This document shows positions 27,419 through 35,461 of a stretch of DNA of 35,461 bases, piece by piece. Made by a program: the position numbers and the translations under genes. The DNA is from Oscillospiraceae bacterium (GTDB lineage: Bacteria > Bacillota > Clostridia > Oscillospirales > Ruminococcaceae), in NCBI GenBank assembly GCA_029067895.1, contig JAIEDQ010000071.1, positions 1 through 35,461 on the forward strand. The letters run 5' to 3'. The notes below the pieces were generated by a model. The model did no database searches, was not told the origin of the DNA, and saw only the letters and a list, made by a program, of their open reading frames with translations. Each line of letters starts with the position of its first letter. The first letter of the stretch is position 1.

Positions 27419-29219
27419 TAAAGAAATTAAAACAAACAAAAAAGAAAAAAGCAAGGTAATTCCCGTGCTGAAATATTTCTTCCCCGACGCGTGGAGAAAG
27501 TCAAAGACGTACTTTATCCTGTCGGTGATAAACGTGCTGCTTACGGCGGCGGCTCCCATGTCTGACCTGATCTTCATGCCGCTGCTGGTGGACTCGCTTA
27601 TCGCTCCCGAAAAGGACATTCGTCTGATATGCCTTTACGGCGGACTTATGATAACGGTAAGTATTATTCTGAACGCTTCCTACAGCGCGCTGACAACACA
27701 TCTTGAAAAGTATGCGGACTTCTTCTACAACGCCACCGCGGTGGATATTTCAAGCAGGTGCATGGAGATCGACTTCGCTCTGACGGAAAACAAGGAGGCT
27801 CTGGAGCAGATCAAAAAAGCCCGCGACGGCATGGACTATTCCGGCGGGGTACACAATATTGCAAGAGCCTTTTTTAACACAATATCCAACGCGCTGAAAA
27901 TTTTCGGCGCGGCGGCAATTATGATCGCAAGCGCGCCGCTGCTGCTGATTCCCGTAGGCGTACTGCTTGCGGTAAGCGCGGTGATAAACAAGAAAAAGAA
28001 CGAGATCGACGTTAAGCAGTTCTCCGAGCTGTCGGGAATAAACCGTATCTTCGGGCACATTCTCTGGGAGATGGAGGACTACCGCGGCGGCAAGGACGTG
28101 CGTCTTTACAGCGCGGGGGGAATGATGATAGAAAAAGCGTCCCAGCAGATAAACCGCCTGAACGCTTACTGGGAAAAGATATACAGAAAGAAATTTCCCT
28201 ACAATATTCTGGACGCCGTAACAGCGGCGGCAAGGGATTTCGGCACATATCTCTATCTGGGTATTCTGGCGATAATCGGAAAGATCACCATAGGTACGTT
28301 CACACAGCTTGTAAATGCGTCGGGTACGCTTGGAAACGCCTTGCAGGGAGTTATTTTCGGACTTCAGGAGGTTGAAAAGGCAAGCGGCTACGCCTACGAG
28401 GTGGTTAAGTTCATGGAGTACCCGCCCTACATGGAAAAGGGCGACAAGCGGATAGAAAACCTTGACAAGGGTCACACCATTGAATTTAAGAACGTGAGCT
28501 TCTCATATCCAAACACTGGTGTAAAGGTTCTGGACAATGTTTCCATTACCCTGCACAGCGGCGAAAAGCTTTCCGTTGTGGGACTTAACGGCGCTGGCAA
28601 GACTACCTTTATAAAGCTTCTGTGCCGTCTTTACGACACCGACAGCGGAGAGATTCTCCTCGACGGTGTGAACATCAAAAGCTACGATTACGACGAGTAC
28701 ATGAAGCTGTTCGCGGTGGTGTTCCAGGACTTCCGTCTGCTGGCGTTTTCGGTGGACGACAACGTGCTTTTGGGAAATACCGAGCCGTCCGAGGTAATGG
28801 AGTCGCTGCTTGAAAAGGTGGGTCTTGACGAAAAGGTGCAGACCCTGCCAAAGGGTCGGGAGACCATGATGTTCAAGATGTTCGACAAGGAGGGCGTGGA
28901 GCTTTCGGGCGGCGAGCAGCAGAAGCTTGCAATTGCCCGCGCGCTCTACAAGGACGCTCCCGTGGTAATCCTCGACGAGCCCACAGCCGCTCTCGACCCA
29001 GTTGCGGAGTACGAAATCTACAAGCGTTTCGACGAGCTTGTGGGCGGAAAAACGGCGGTCTATATTTCACACAGACTGTCAAGCTGCAAGTTCTGCGACC
29101 ATATCGCGGTCTTTTCGGAGGGTACGATAAAAGAATTCGGCACTCACGACGAGCTGCTTCGGAAACAGGACGGTCTGTATTCCGAAATGTTCAAGGCGCA
29201 GGCGCAGTACTATATATAA
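27411..29219 (+). CDS. ABC transporter, fused permease/ATP-binding protein (exporter subunit 2)
   Basis: Overlaps upstream ABC gene by 8 nt; GLNGAGKTTFIKLL, LSGGEQQKLAIARAL, VVILDEPTAALD. Confidence 0.93.
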   Translation: MADKEIKTNKKEKSKVIPVLKYFFPDAWRKSKTYFILSVINVLLTAAAPMSDLIFMPLLVDSLIAPEKDIRLICLYGGLMITVSIILNASYSALTTHLEKYADFFYNATAVDISSRCMEIDFALTENKEALEQIKKARDGMDYSGGVHNIARAFFNTISNALKIFGAAAIMIASAPLLLIPVGVLLAVSAVINKKKNEIDVKQFSELSGINRIFGHILWEMEDYRGGKDVRLYSAGGMMIEKASQQINRLNAYWEKIYRKKFPYNILDAVTAAARDFGTYLYLGILAIIGKITIGTFTQLVNASGTLGNALQGVIFGLQEVEKASGYAYEVVKFMEYPPYMEKGDKRIENLDKGHTIEFKNVSFSYPNTGVKVLDNVSITLHSGEKLSVVGLNGAGKTTFIKLLCRLYDTDSGEILLDGVNIKSYDYDEYMKLFAVVFQDFRLLAFSVDDNVLLGNTEPSEVMESLLEKVGLDEKVQTLPKGRETMMFKMFDKEGVELSGGEQQKLAIARALYKDAPVVILDEPTAALDPVAEYEIYKRFDELVGGKTAVYISHRLSSCKFCDHIAVFSEGTIKEFGTHDELLRKQDGLYSEMFKAQAQYYI

Positions 29220-29229
29220 TATAAATGAA

Positions 29230-29257
29230 GAAAGCGGGAAAGATTTTTCCCGCTTTC
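29230..29257. terminator. Intrinsic terminator after the ABC operon
   Basis: GAAAGCGGGAAA-gatt-TTTCCCGCTTTC. Confidence 0.75.
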
Positions 29258-29350
29258 GTGCAAGCTTTATTTTCAAACCAAACTTTCGTCTCGGCAGAGA
29301 ATTACCCTTACCGTCAAAGTACGGCGGCAAGGGTAAAGGCTCAGCCTTTA
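29257..29350 (-). repeat. Dispersed structured intergenic repeat, copy C (minus orientation)
   Basis: Reverse complement AAAGGCTGAGCCTTTACCCTTGCCGCCGTACTTTGACGGTAAGGGTAATTCTCTGCCGAGACGAAAGTTTGGTTTGAAAATAAAGCTTGCACG. Confidence 0.8.
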
Positions 29351-29881
29351 TTTTTTTATATTGTTTATTGCGTCAATGATCCTGTCCGTCTGCTCCTTGT
29401 TGCCGTCTATCGCTCTGTCGGTATGAGTGCGGACGTTGGTATCGTCGATCCTCTCGGAGATCAGGGCGTTTATCATCGCTTCCGCCTGCGCCGCCTTGGC
29501 TCTGTCAAAAACGGTAAATGAGATCGTCATTACCCGACCCGAGGTAAGGTCTGTCACCAGATAGCACTGAGGCGCGCTGAGCACCAGTGTCACGCCCGCA
29601 AGCAGAATGATAAGACCGAGTAAGAACAGCTCGAATAAAAATGCAAAGCCGATAAAGGCTGCCAGAATTCCGAGAAGGAAATAAGAGAGCTTGAAAAACG
29701 ATCTTATTCCAACTGCGGATATCTGCGTTATCGGAATATTCTCACTGCTTGCACCCAACGGAATTACCATAAAGAGCGTGTTCGGCATTTTGAACTTTAC
29801 AAAGTTGCCATCCCGGGAAATTTCTCCCTTCATATAAAACGTAGGCACAGATGTCATAAATACGATTGGTTCCATTGCCAT
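29348..29881 (-). CDS. Small membrane protein with two adjacent hydrophobic segments, PH-like/DUF
   Basis: 177-aa ORF; FFKLSYFLLGILAAFIGFAFLFELFLLGLIILLAGVTLVLS; stop codon overlaps repeat copy C. Confidence 0.7.
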   Translation of the reverse strand: MAMEPIVFMTSVPTFYMKGEISRDGNFVKFKMPNTLFMVIPLGASSENIPITQISAVGIRSFFKLSYFLLGILAAFIGFAFLFELFLLGLIILLAGVTLVLSAPQCYLVTDLTSGRVMTISFTVFDRAKAAQAEAMINALISERIDDTNVRTHTDRAIDGNKEQTDRIIDAINNIKK

Positions 29882-29997
29882 AATACCCCCATATAATATT
29901 TTTATGTAAACACATTAAACATTATATCAGATTTTCCCGAAAATGTCAACCAATTCAGACAAAAACCGACTGTAGTCTTTATCCGCATATATTGTTT

Positions 29998-31116
29998 TTA
30001 GAAAGCAATATCGTTCATGTCGGCGATCTCCGCGCCGCCGTAGTAGTGGAGCAGGATCTCCTTGTAATCGCTGCCGCCGTTCGCCATTGCGTTTGCGCCG
30101 TACTGGCTCATGCCAACGCCGTGACCGCTGCCCTTTGTGGTAACGGAAAAAGTTCCGCCCTTTTCGGAGTACTCAACGGTGAAATTTGCCGAGCGCAGGG
30201 AGAATATGCGGCGGAAATCCGCTCCCGACAGCTCCGCGCCGCCTGCGGTCATTTTTGTCACCGTACCCGAAACGCTTCTTTCTTTTATGTCAATCCAATT
30301 TTCGGGACTGCCGCCGAAGTCAGTTTCCTCCAAAGCGGTCTCCAGACGGGCTTTAAGCTCCGCTTCGGTAAAGGTGTTCTCCTCCAGATAGGAGGGGGAC
30401 TTTTCGTCCTCGCTGCTGTCAACGGGGACAAGATACTCTACGGGACTTCCCCATACCACCTCTGCGCTTTCGGTCTTGCCTCCCGACGTGGAATGAAACG
30501 CCGCTACTATCGGCTCTCCGCCGTAAACAAGCACGTCCGAGCCTGTTGCGTCAACGGCGGCGGAAGCCTTTTCGAGGTACACCTCATAGCCGCTTCCGTA
30601 AAAGGCTTTCGCCTGTTCGGGGGTGAAATACGCCTGATATTTGGTGCTGTCGTTGGAAATATCCGCGCCCATGAGTTCGGGATCGGGGGAGAGACGCTGT
30701 TTTTCCCGCTGTCTTACGGCATAAGTCCGCGCCGCAACAGCTTGAGCTTTGAGGGCTTCCTCGTGGTAAGATGCGGGCATTTCCGCAAGCACTGCGCCTA
30801 TAACGTAATCGCGCAGGGACAGCTCCATGACTTGTCCGCTTGTGAAGTCAAGGACTTTGAGGGTATCGGATATGTCGGTATCGGCGGACTTGGACGGCTC
30901 GTCCGTATTGACAGCCGGGACGGCTTCGGGGGTATATGCTTCTGCGCCGGGGGCGGTCGTTTTTTTCGTAGCAGCGTCCCGAACGCTATTGGAAAGTCCC
31001 GCGGCTTCGGCGGTAAGGGGCGGGGAAATGCCGTCCCGCGGCTTTATAAAGGTTAGCATGGGTATTGCTGCAAGCAGCAGGGCGAACAGGGCGGCGGCTT
31101 TAAGTAATTCTTTCAT
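29998..31116 (-). CDS. spoIID: Stage II sporulation protein D (peptidoglycan lytic transglycosylase)
   Basis: LSLRDYVIGAVLAEMPASYHEEALKAQAVAARTYAV…AFHSTSGGKTESAEVVWG…GSGHGVGMSQYGANAMA. Confidence 0.94.
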   Translation of the reverse strand: MKELLKAAALFALLLAAIPMLTFIKPRDGISPPLTAEAAGLSNSVRDAATKKTTAPGAEAYTPEAVPAVNTDEPSKSADTDISDTLKVLDFTSGQVMELSLRDYVIGAVLAEMPASYHEEALKAQAVAARTYAVRQREKQRLSPDPELMGADISNDSTKYQAYFTPEQAKAFYGSGYEVYLEKASAAVDATGSDVLVYGGEPIVAAFHSTSGGKTESAEVVWGSPVEYLVPVDSSEDEKSPSYLEENTFTEAELKARLETALEETDFGGSPENWIDIKERSVSGTVTKMTAGGAELSGADFRRIFSLRSANFTVEYSEKGGTFSVTTKGSGHGVGMSQYGANAMANGGSDYKEILLHYYGGAEIADMNDIAF

Positions 31117-31177
31117 TTTGAACAGCTCCTTTTGGTTTTTGATTTTGGTTTTCCTGCGGCAGAACCAAATTTAATGT

Positions 31178-31280
31178 ATCCTAATAACCAATTAAAAAGT
31201 GTATAAAAAATCAAGCAAAAAATTTGCGTATATGATTTTTGTGCAGATTTTTTATCTACACTTTTATTTGTTATTAGGAT
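31178..31280. repeat. ~103-bp palindromic element (35-bp imperfect inverted repeats)
   Basis: ATCCTAATAACCAATTAAAAAGTGTATAAAAAATC vs reverse complement of GATTTTTTATCTACACTTTTATTTGTTATTAGGAT, 33-nt centre. Confidence 0.75.
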
Positions 31281-31315
31281 TATAAGCGTTTTCCTCGTCC
31301 CAATGCAAAAAAATC

Positions 31316-31344
31316 TTGACAATGGCGCGTATCTGTTGTAAAAT
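31316..31344 (+). promoter_or_regulatory. Sigma-A promoter of citrate synthase gene
   Basis: TTGACA (31316-31321), 17-nt spacer, TAAAAT (31339-31344). Confidence 0.7.
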
Positions 31345-31393
31345 ATAAATATATGTATATGCTATTTTTATTACTGTAAAAGGAGAACACGCA

Positions 31394-32755
31394 TTGAACA
31401 GCATCGACTACGACAAGAACGTCTTTAAAAGCTTATGCGGCGAATTCGTGAAAAATAACAGGATTCCCCCCGAGCTTTATGAAAAATATCAAGTAAAAAG
31501 AGGTCTCCGCAACAGCGACGGAAGCGGCGTTATGGCGGGTATCACAAATATATGCAACGTTCACGGCTATATCGTGAACGAGGGCGAGCGCGAACCCGTG
31601 GAGGGCGAGCTTATCTACCGCGGCTACAGTATCGCAGATATCGTGGCGAACACCTCCGAGGTCGGACGCTTCGGCTTCGAGGAGACAGCTTACCTGCTTT
31701 TGTTCGGACAGCTTCCATCAGAGGAACAGCTTAAGGGCTTCAATAAAATGCTGTCCCAGTTCAGAGAGCTTCCCAAGGGCTTTTCCGAGGACATGATCTT
31801 CAAAGCCCCCTCGCGGGATATCATGAATAAAATGGCGCGTTCGGTGCTGGCTCTTTATTCCTACGATGAGGATCCGGAGGACAGAAGCCTTGAAATGGAG
31901 CTGCTCAGAGCGGTCTCCATAATAGCGAGACTTCCCTCGGCTATGGTGGACGCATACCAGATCAAGCGCAGGGTGTTCGATAACGAAAGCCTCTATATGC
32001 ACCCGCTTAATCCCGACGAGTGTACGGCGCAGAGCGTCCTGTCCACACTCAGACCCGACAGGCAGTACTCGGCAGAAGAGGCAAGACTTCTCGACCTTAT
32101 GCTCATACTTCACGCGGAGCACGGCGGAGGAAACAACTCCACCTTTACCTGCCGCACTCTTACCTCGGCGGACACCGACGCGTATTCGGCGTATTCGGCG
32201 GCGATAGGCTCTCTTAAGGGTCAGCGGCACGGCGGCGCGAACTTTAAGGTGATACGTCAGCTTGAAGAGTTCAAGACCAATATCTCCGACTGGGAGGACG
32301 ACGGTCAGGTTGCTGACTATATCGCCAAGGTCATCAGAAAGGAAGCGGGAGACGGAAGCGGTCTTATATACGGTATGGGACACGCGGTCTACACGCTTTC
32401 CGACCCGAGGGCAGTCATTCTCAAGCGCAATGCGGTAAGGCTTGCGGAGGGTACGGAGTACGAAAAGGAATTCCGTCTGCTGGACGCGGTGGAAAGGATA
32501 ACTCCCGAGGTCTTTGCAAACGTAAAGGGAAGCACAAAGACAATGTGCGCAAATGTAGATCTTTATTCGGGACTTGTCTACAGAATGCTGAAGATACCCG
32601 CAGAGCTGAACACGCCGCTTTTCGCGGTGTCCAGGATAGCGGGCTGGGCGGCTCACCGTATCGAGGAGCTTATCAACGGCAGGAGGATAATCCGTCCCGC
32701 GTATAAGGCGATAGCCAAAAGGAAAAAATATATTCCGATAGGCGAGCGCGTATAA
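31394..32755 (+). CDS. Citrate synthase
   Basis: TTG start with AAAAGGAG RBS; ITNICNVHGYIVNEGEREPVEGELIYRGYSIADIV…LHAEHGGGNNSTFTCR…SLKGQRHGGANFKV…GMGHAVYTLSDPRA. Confidence 0.93.
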   Translation: MNSIDYDKNVFKSLCGEFVKNNRIPPELYEKYQVKRGLRNSDGSGVMAGITNICNVHGYIVNEGEREPVEGELIYRGYSIADIVANTSEVGRFGFEETAYLLLFGQLPSEEQLKGFNKMLSQFRELPKGFSEDMIFKAPSRDIMNKMARSVLALYSYDEDPEDRSLEMELLRAVSIIARLPSAMVDAYQIKRRVFDNESLYMHPLNPDECTAQSVLSTLRPDRQYSAEEARLLDLMLILHAEHGGGNNSTFTCRTLTSADTDAYSAYSAAIGSLKGQRHGGANFKVIRQLEEFKTNISDWEDDGQVADYIAKVIRKEAGDGSGLIYGMGHAVYTLSDPRAVILKRNAVRLAEGTEYEKEFRLLDAVERITPEVFANVKGSTKTMCANVDLYSGLVYRMLKIPAELNTPLFAVSRIAGWAAHRIEELINGRRIIRPAYKAIAKRKKYIPIGERV

Positions 32756-32812
32756 TCAAGTAAATGCAAATCAGCCGTCCTGCGGCAATACTTTGAATAA
32801 GGGGATATCGAC

Positions 32813-33829
32813 ATGGGAAAGAAACCTTACAAGGCAAAGAAAGTAAAGCTTGACAAGAAATTTTCAATGGCGGCGTATACGCTTACGCTTGCCGCTGCCG
32901 TTGTGGCAAGGACAGTTCAGCTACAGAATAACGTCAATTTTGCAACAGGAAAGTATATCGACCCGTCGCCTGCGAAAAATTATGCTATGTGGGTGCTGAT
33001 AATCGGTTTTATACTCATCTCGGCAATAATGATAATGGGACAGTCGCGGGACAAGGCTATAAAGTCCTGTATACTTATAAATCCTATGCGTCTGCGTTCG
33101 GAAAGACTTGCCAAAAAGGTTTCCCCCGTGGCTGCGGCGGTCATGATCCTTATGGCGGGACTTACCGCATTTGACATCATTCTCGACCTTTCCGCCGTTG
33201 CGGAGAAGAACGCGAAAATATCCACCGAGGATAATCCCGTATTTGCCTTTGCGGGAATCCCGACCCTGACGTGGATAATCTATGTATGCGCAATTATCAC
33301 AATAATCACCTTTGTTTCAACGGCGTCCAACATTCTAAAGGGAGATGGCGTTACCAAGGGCAACTGCGTTTTCCTTATGTTTTTCCCGATATGGAAGCTG
33401 CTTGAGATCTTCTCCATGTTCTCGGAAAACCAGCTTGTGGGCGTTTATTCCGAAAAGGTCTACATCATGCTTACGGCAATGACCTCCTCCATGTTCTTTA
33501 TCTACGCGGCGAGAGTTTTTGCGGGCTTTGAAAAGAAAAACACACGTATTTTCATGTGCATCTTCGGATACGCCGCTTCGATCTTTGCGGCAGTGTCGGT
33601 TCTTCCCAGATATATTTCCTACTTTACGCTCAGCTATTACGAGCGTGAGGGAATGTCCGCGCCCGAAACGTCAGACGTGGGAATAGCCGTTGTGACGATA
33701 GCTGTTGTTGCTGTTTTCTGGAGCACCTACGTTTACAGAGTAATGCCCAAGCTGAACCTTACGGGCAAGCGCCGCTGGATGAAAACCACTATTGCGGTAA
33801 AAAATATGCAGTCCATTGAGGACGAATAA
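32813..33829 (+). CDS. Hypothetical multi-pass membrane protein
   Basis: 338-aa ORF with several hydrophobic segments and codon usage like neighbours. Confidence 0.75.
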   Translation: MGKKPYKAKKVKLDKKFSMAAYTLTLAAAVVARTVQLQNNVNFATGKYIDPSPAKNYAMWVLIIGFILISAIMIMGQSRDKAIKSCILINPMRLRSERLAKKVSPVAAAVMILMAGLTAFDIILDLSAVAEKNAKISTEDNPVFAFAGIPTLTWIIYVCAIITIITFVSTASNILKGDGVTKGNCVFLMFFPIWKLLEIFSMFSENQLVGVYSEKVYIMLTAMTSSMFFIYAARVFAGFEKKNTRIFMCIFGYAASIFAAVSVLPRYISYFTLSYYEREGMSAPETSDVGIAVVTIAVVAVFWSTYVYRVMPKLNLTGKRRWMKTTIAVKNMQSIEDE

Positions 33830-33847
33830 GTATTTCAAATAATCAAA

Positions 33848-33895
33848 GCAGAGGATAGAGGATAGAAATGAACGAGTCTGTTCTCTATCCTCTGC
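33848..33895. terminator. Long hairpin between membrane protein and lipoprotein genes (possible terminator)
   Basis: GCAGAGGATAGAG-N22-CTCTATCCTCTGC perfect 13-bp stem. Confidence 0.5.
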
Positions 33896-33930
33896 CCTCT
33901 ATTTTCTGAAAAAGGAAGTGAATCCCCGAA

Positions 33931-35247
33931 GTGAAAAAAATCAAGCTTGCGGCAGCGGTATTGTCCTGCTCGGTATTTATGTCAGGCTGTTCTTTCGGAG
34001 GCTCGGTGGATTCGCTTCTGTCTGCGCCGAAGCTGTCGGAGGAACAGAACGCCGTCTACGACGCGCTTATCAAGTCGGTGGGAAAGGATATCAGGCTTAA
34101 ATATCCCCGTTCGGGCGAGTACCGCTCGGCTTTCGTTTTCGCGGATATCGACGGCGAGCCCGACCGCGAGGCTGTGGTGTTCTACGAAAAGACGGGCGAG
34201 ACCGAGGGCGGCGGAAACGTGAGGATAAATGTTATCGACCGCCGCGGCGGCAAGTGGACAAGCGTCTACGACCATGCGGGAGCGGGTACGGGAATAGACA
34301 GGATAATCTTTGCCGAGCTGGGAGAAAGCGGCAGACAGAATGTTATTATCGGCTACACGCTGCTTTCGGGAGAAAGAAGCGTACAGATATACGGCTATGA
34401 AAACGGTCTGCTGAACACGGAGTATTCCGACAGCTACAGCACGATGTTTTCAGCGGACTTAGAACGGGACGGCAACAACGAGCTTATTCTTATCCGACCG
34501 GGAAATCAGATGAGGAAGGCTTCGCTCAGCTCCGTATCGACCGACCTTGAAAGCGGCAGCATAGCGGAGACGGGCAGCGTGGCTCTGGACGAGTCCGCGA
34601 CAGAGTTCGTCAGCGTCGCGGCGGGATACGTGGGAAAGGAAACCCCCGCTATCTTTATCGACGGTCTTTCGGGCGGACAGCTTACTACGGAGATAATCTA
34701 TTCCGTGGACGGTCAGCTTAGAAATCCCCTTTATCTGGGAGAGTCGGGTCTTATCGAAAGGACAAGGCGTCCCGCGGGTTATCTCTGTACGGACATAGAC
34801 CTTGACGGGGTGATCGAGATACCCACCTTGACGCTTTTTCCCGGATATTCCGAGGACTCGTCGGGGACAAAGCTGTACAGCACCGACTGGAACGTTTTCG
34901 ACAACTACAGCATTACGAAAAAATATTCAAGCTTCTATAACGTGAGCGAGGGATACTGCTTTATCCTGCCAAGCCGCTGGGACGGCGTTGTCACCGTCAA
35001 AAGAGACTCGGCGACGGGCGAGGCGGTGTTCTGCAAGTTCAAAGCGGATCTTGCGAACAGCACGGTGGAGCTGCTGAGGATAGCGGTAGCCTCCGAGGAG
35101 GAGACGGGAGCGCTTCTGGACGAGGGCTATATGGTGCTGAAAAGCAACAATAAAACCAACTATCTTGTGAAGTGTCCCGACCTGACGGACGAACCTCTGA
35201 CGCTTACGGGAACAGAGATCGGCAACAGCCTGTATCTTATGGCATAA
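33931..35247 (+). CDS. Secreted lipoprotein with FG-GAP/VCBS-like acidic repeats
   Basis: GTG start; signal peptide and lipobox VFMSGC; repeats FADIDGEPDREAVVF, FSADLERDGNNELILI, CTDIDLDGVIEIP. Confidence 0.75.
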   Translation: MKKIKLAAAVLSCSVFMSGCSFGGSVDSLLSAPKLSEEQNAVYDALIKSVGKDIRLKYPRSGEYRSAFVFADIDGEPDREAVVFYEKTGETEGGGNVRINVIDRRGGKWTSVYDHAGAGTGIDRIIFAELGESGRQNVIIGYTLLSGERSVQIYGYENGLLNTEYSDSYSTMFSADLERDGNNELILIRPGNQMRKASLSSVSTDLESGSIAETGSVALDESATEFVSVAAGYVGKETPAIFIDGLSGGQLTTEIIYSVDGQLRNPLYLGESGLIERTRRPAGYLCTDIDLDGVIEIPTLTLFPGYSEDSSGTKLYSTDWNVFDNYSITKKYSSFYNVSEGYCFILPSRWDGVVTVKRDSATGEAVFCKFKADLANSTVELLRIAVASEEETGALLDEGYMVLKSNNKTNYLVKCPDLTDEPLTLTGTEIGNSLYLMA

Positions 35248-35248
35248 A

Positions 35249-35350
35249 AAAGGCTGAGCCTTTACCCCTGCCGCCGTCTATAGCGGTGACGGCAAATTTC
35301 GTTTCCGAGACAAAAGTTCAGTTTGGAAATAAAGTTTGTACGAAAAGGCG
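35249..35350 (+). repeat. Dispersed structured intergenic repeat, copy D (plus orientation)
   Basis: AAAGGCTGAGCCTTTACCCCTGCCGCCGTCTATAGCGGTGACGGCAAATTTCGTTTCCGAGACAAAAGTTCAGTTTGGAAATAAAGTTTGTACG. Confidence 0.8.
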
Positions 35351-35384
35351 GAGGGTTTGCGGGTGGCGCGGGGGTGTGTTGGGT

Positions 35385-35461
35385 GGGGTGTGGGTTGTGG
35401 GGGGGGGTTGGGTTAAGGTGTGGGTGGGGGGTTGGGGGGGGGGGGGGGGGGGGGGGGGGGG
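35385..35461. other. Low-complexity G-rich / poly-G contig end, probable sequencing artefact
   Basis: GGGTTGTGGGGGGGGGTTGGG…G(28+) at the terminus. Confidence 0.85.

Noticed and set aside
27750-28475. 241-aa minus-strand ORF
   Set aside because: Antisense to the second ABC transporter gene.
29992-31056. 354-aa plus-strand ORF
   Set aside because: Antisense shadow of spoIID, which has clear family motifs.
31718-32656. 312-aa minus-strand ORF
   Set aside because: Antisense to citrate synthase.
1-35461. CRISPR arrays, tRNA or rRNA genes
   Set aside because: No regularly spaced direct repeats or recognisable tRNA/rRNA sequences were seen on reading either strand.

Overview
The window reads as a Firmicutes (Ruminococcus/Oscillospiraceae-like) chromosomal contig. 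Its core is a dcw cell-wall/division cluster in the order mraZ, rsmH, ftsL-like, spoVD-like PBP, a fused murE-murF, mraY, ftsW/spoVE, murG, murA, divIB/ftsQ, ftsZ. Flanking genes encode ClpC, a reverse-type rubrerythrin, BioY plus a DUF1284 protein, an HD-domain protein, an XRE regulator with a two-gene ABC exporter, SpoIID, citrate synthase and a lipoprotein. The most striking signal is at the left end. A large serine recombinase ends exactly at the sequence AATGA, inside the codons of a headless 3' half of a sporulation sigma-K gene (…ANEILMHF…DKEGNQLTLIDI…SRSYVSRIEKKAL). This looks like one end of a skin-type sigK intervening element. Its visible cargo includes a Panacea/DUF4065 antitoxin-like gene paired with a coiled-coil, three-TM protein. 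Other notable signals are a four-copy family of structured intergenic repeats (AAAGGCTGAGCCTTT…GCCGCCGT…CCGAGACGAAAG), a 43-aa Cys-rich peptide gene beside sigK with a sigma-K-like promoter, a 25-aa ORF whose start region is paired in a possible hairpin, dual XRE-type operators, a 103-bp palindromic element, and a BirA-like operator at bioY. The final ~75 bases are a poly-G tail that is probably a sequencing or assembly artefact.
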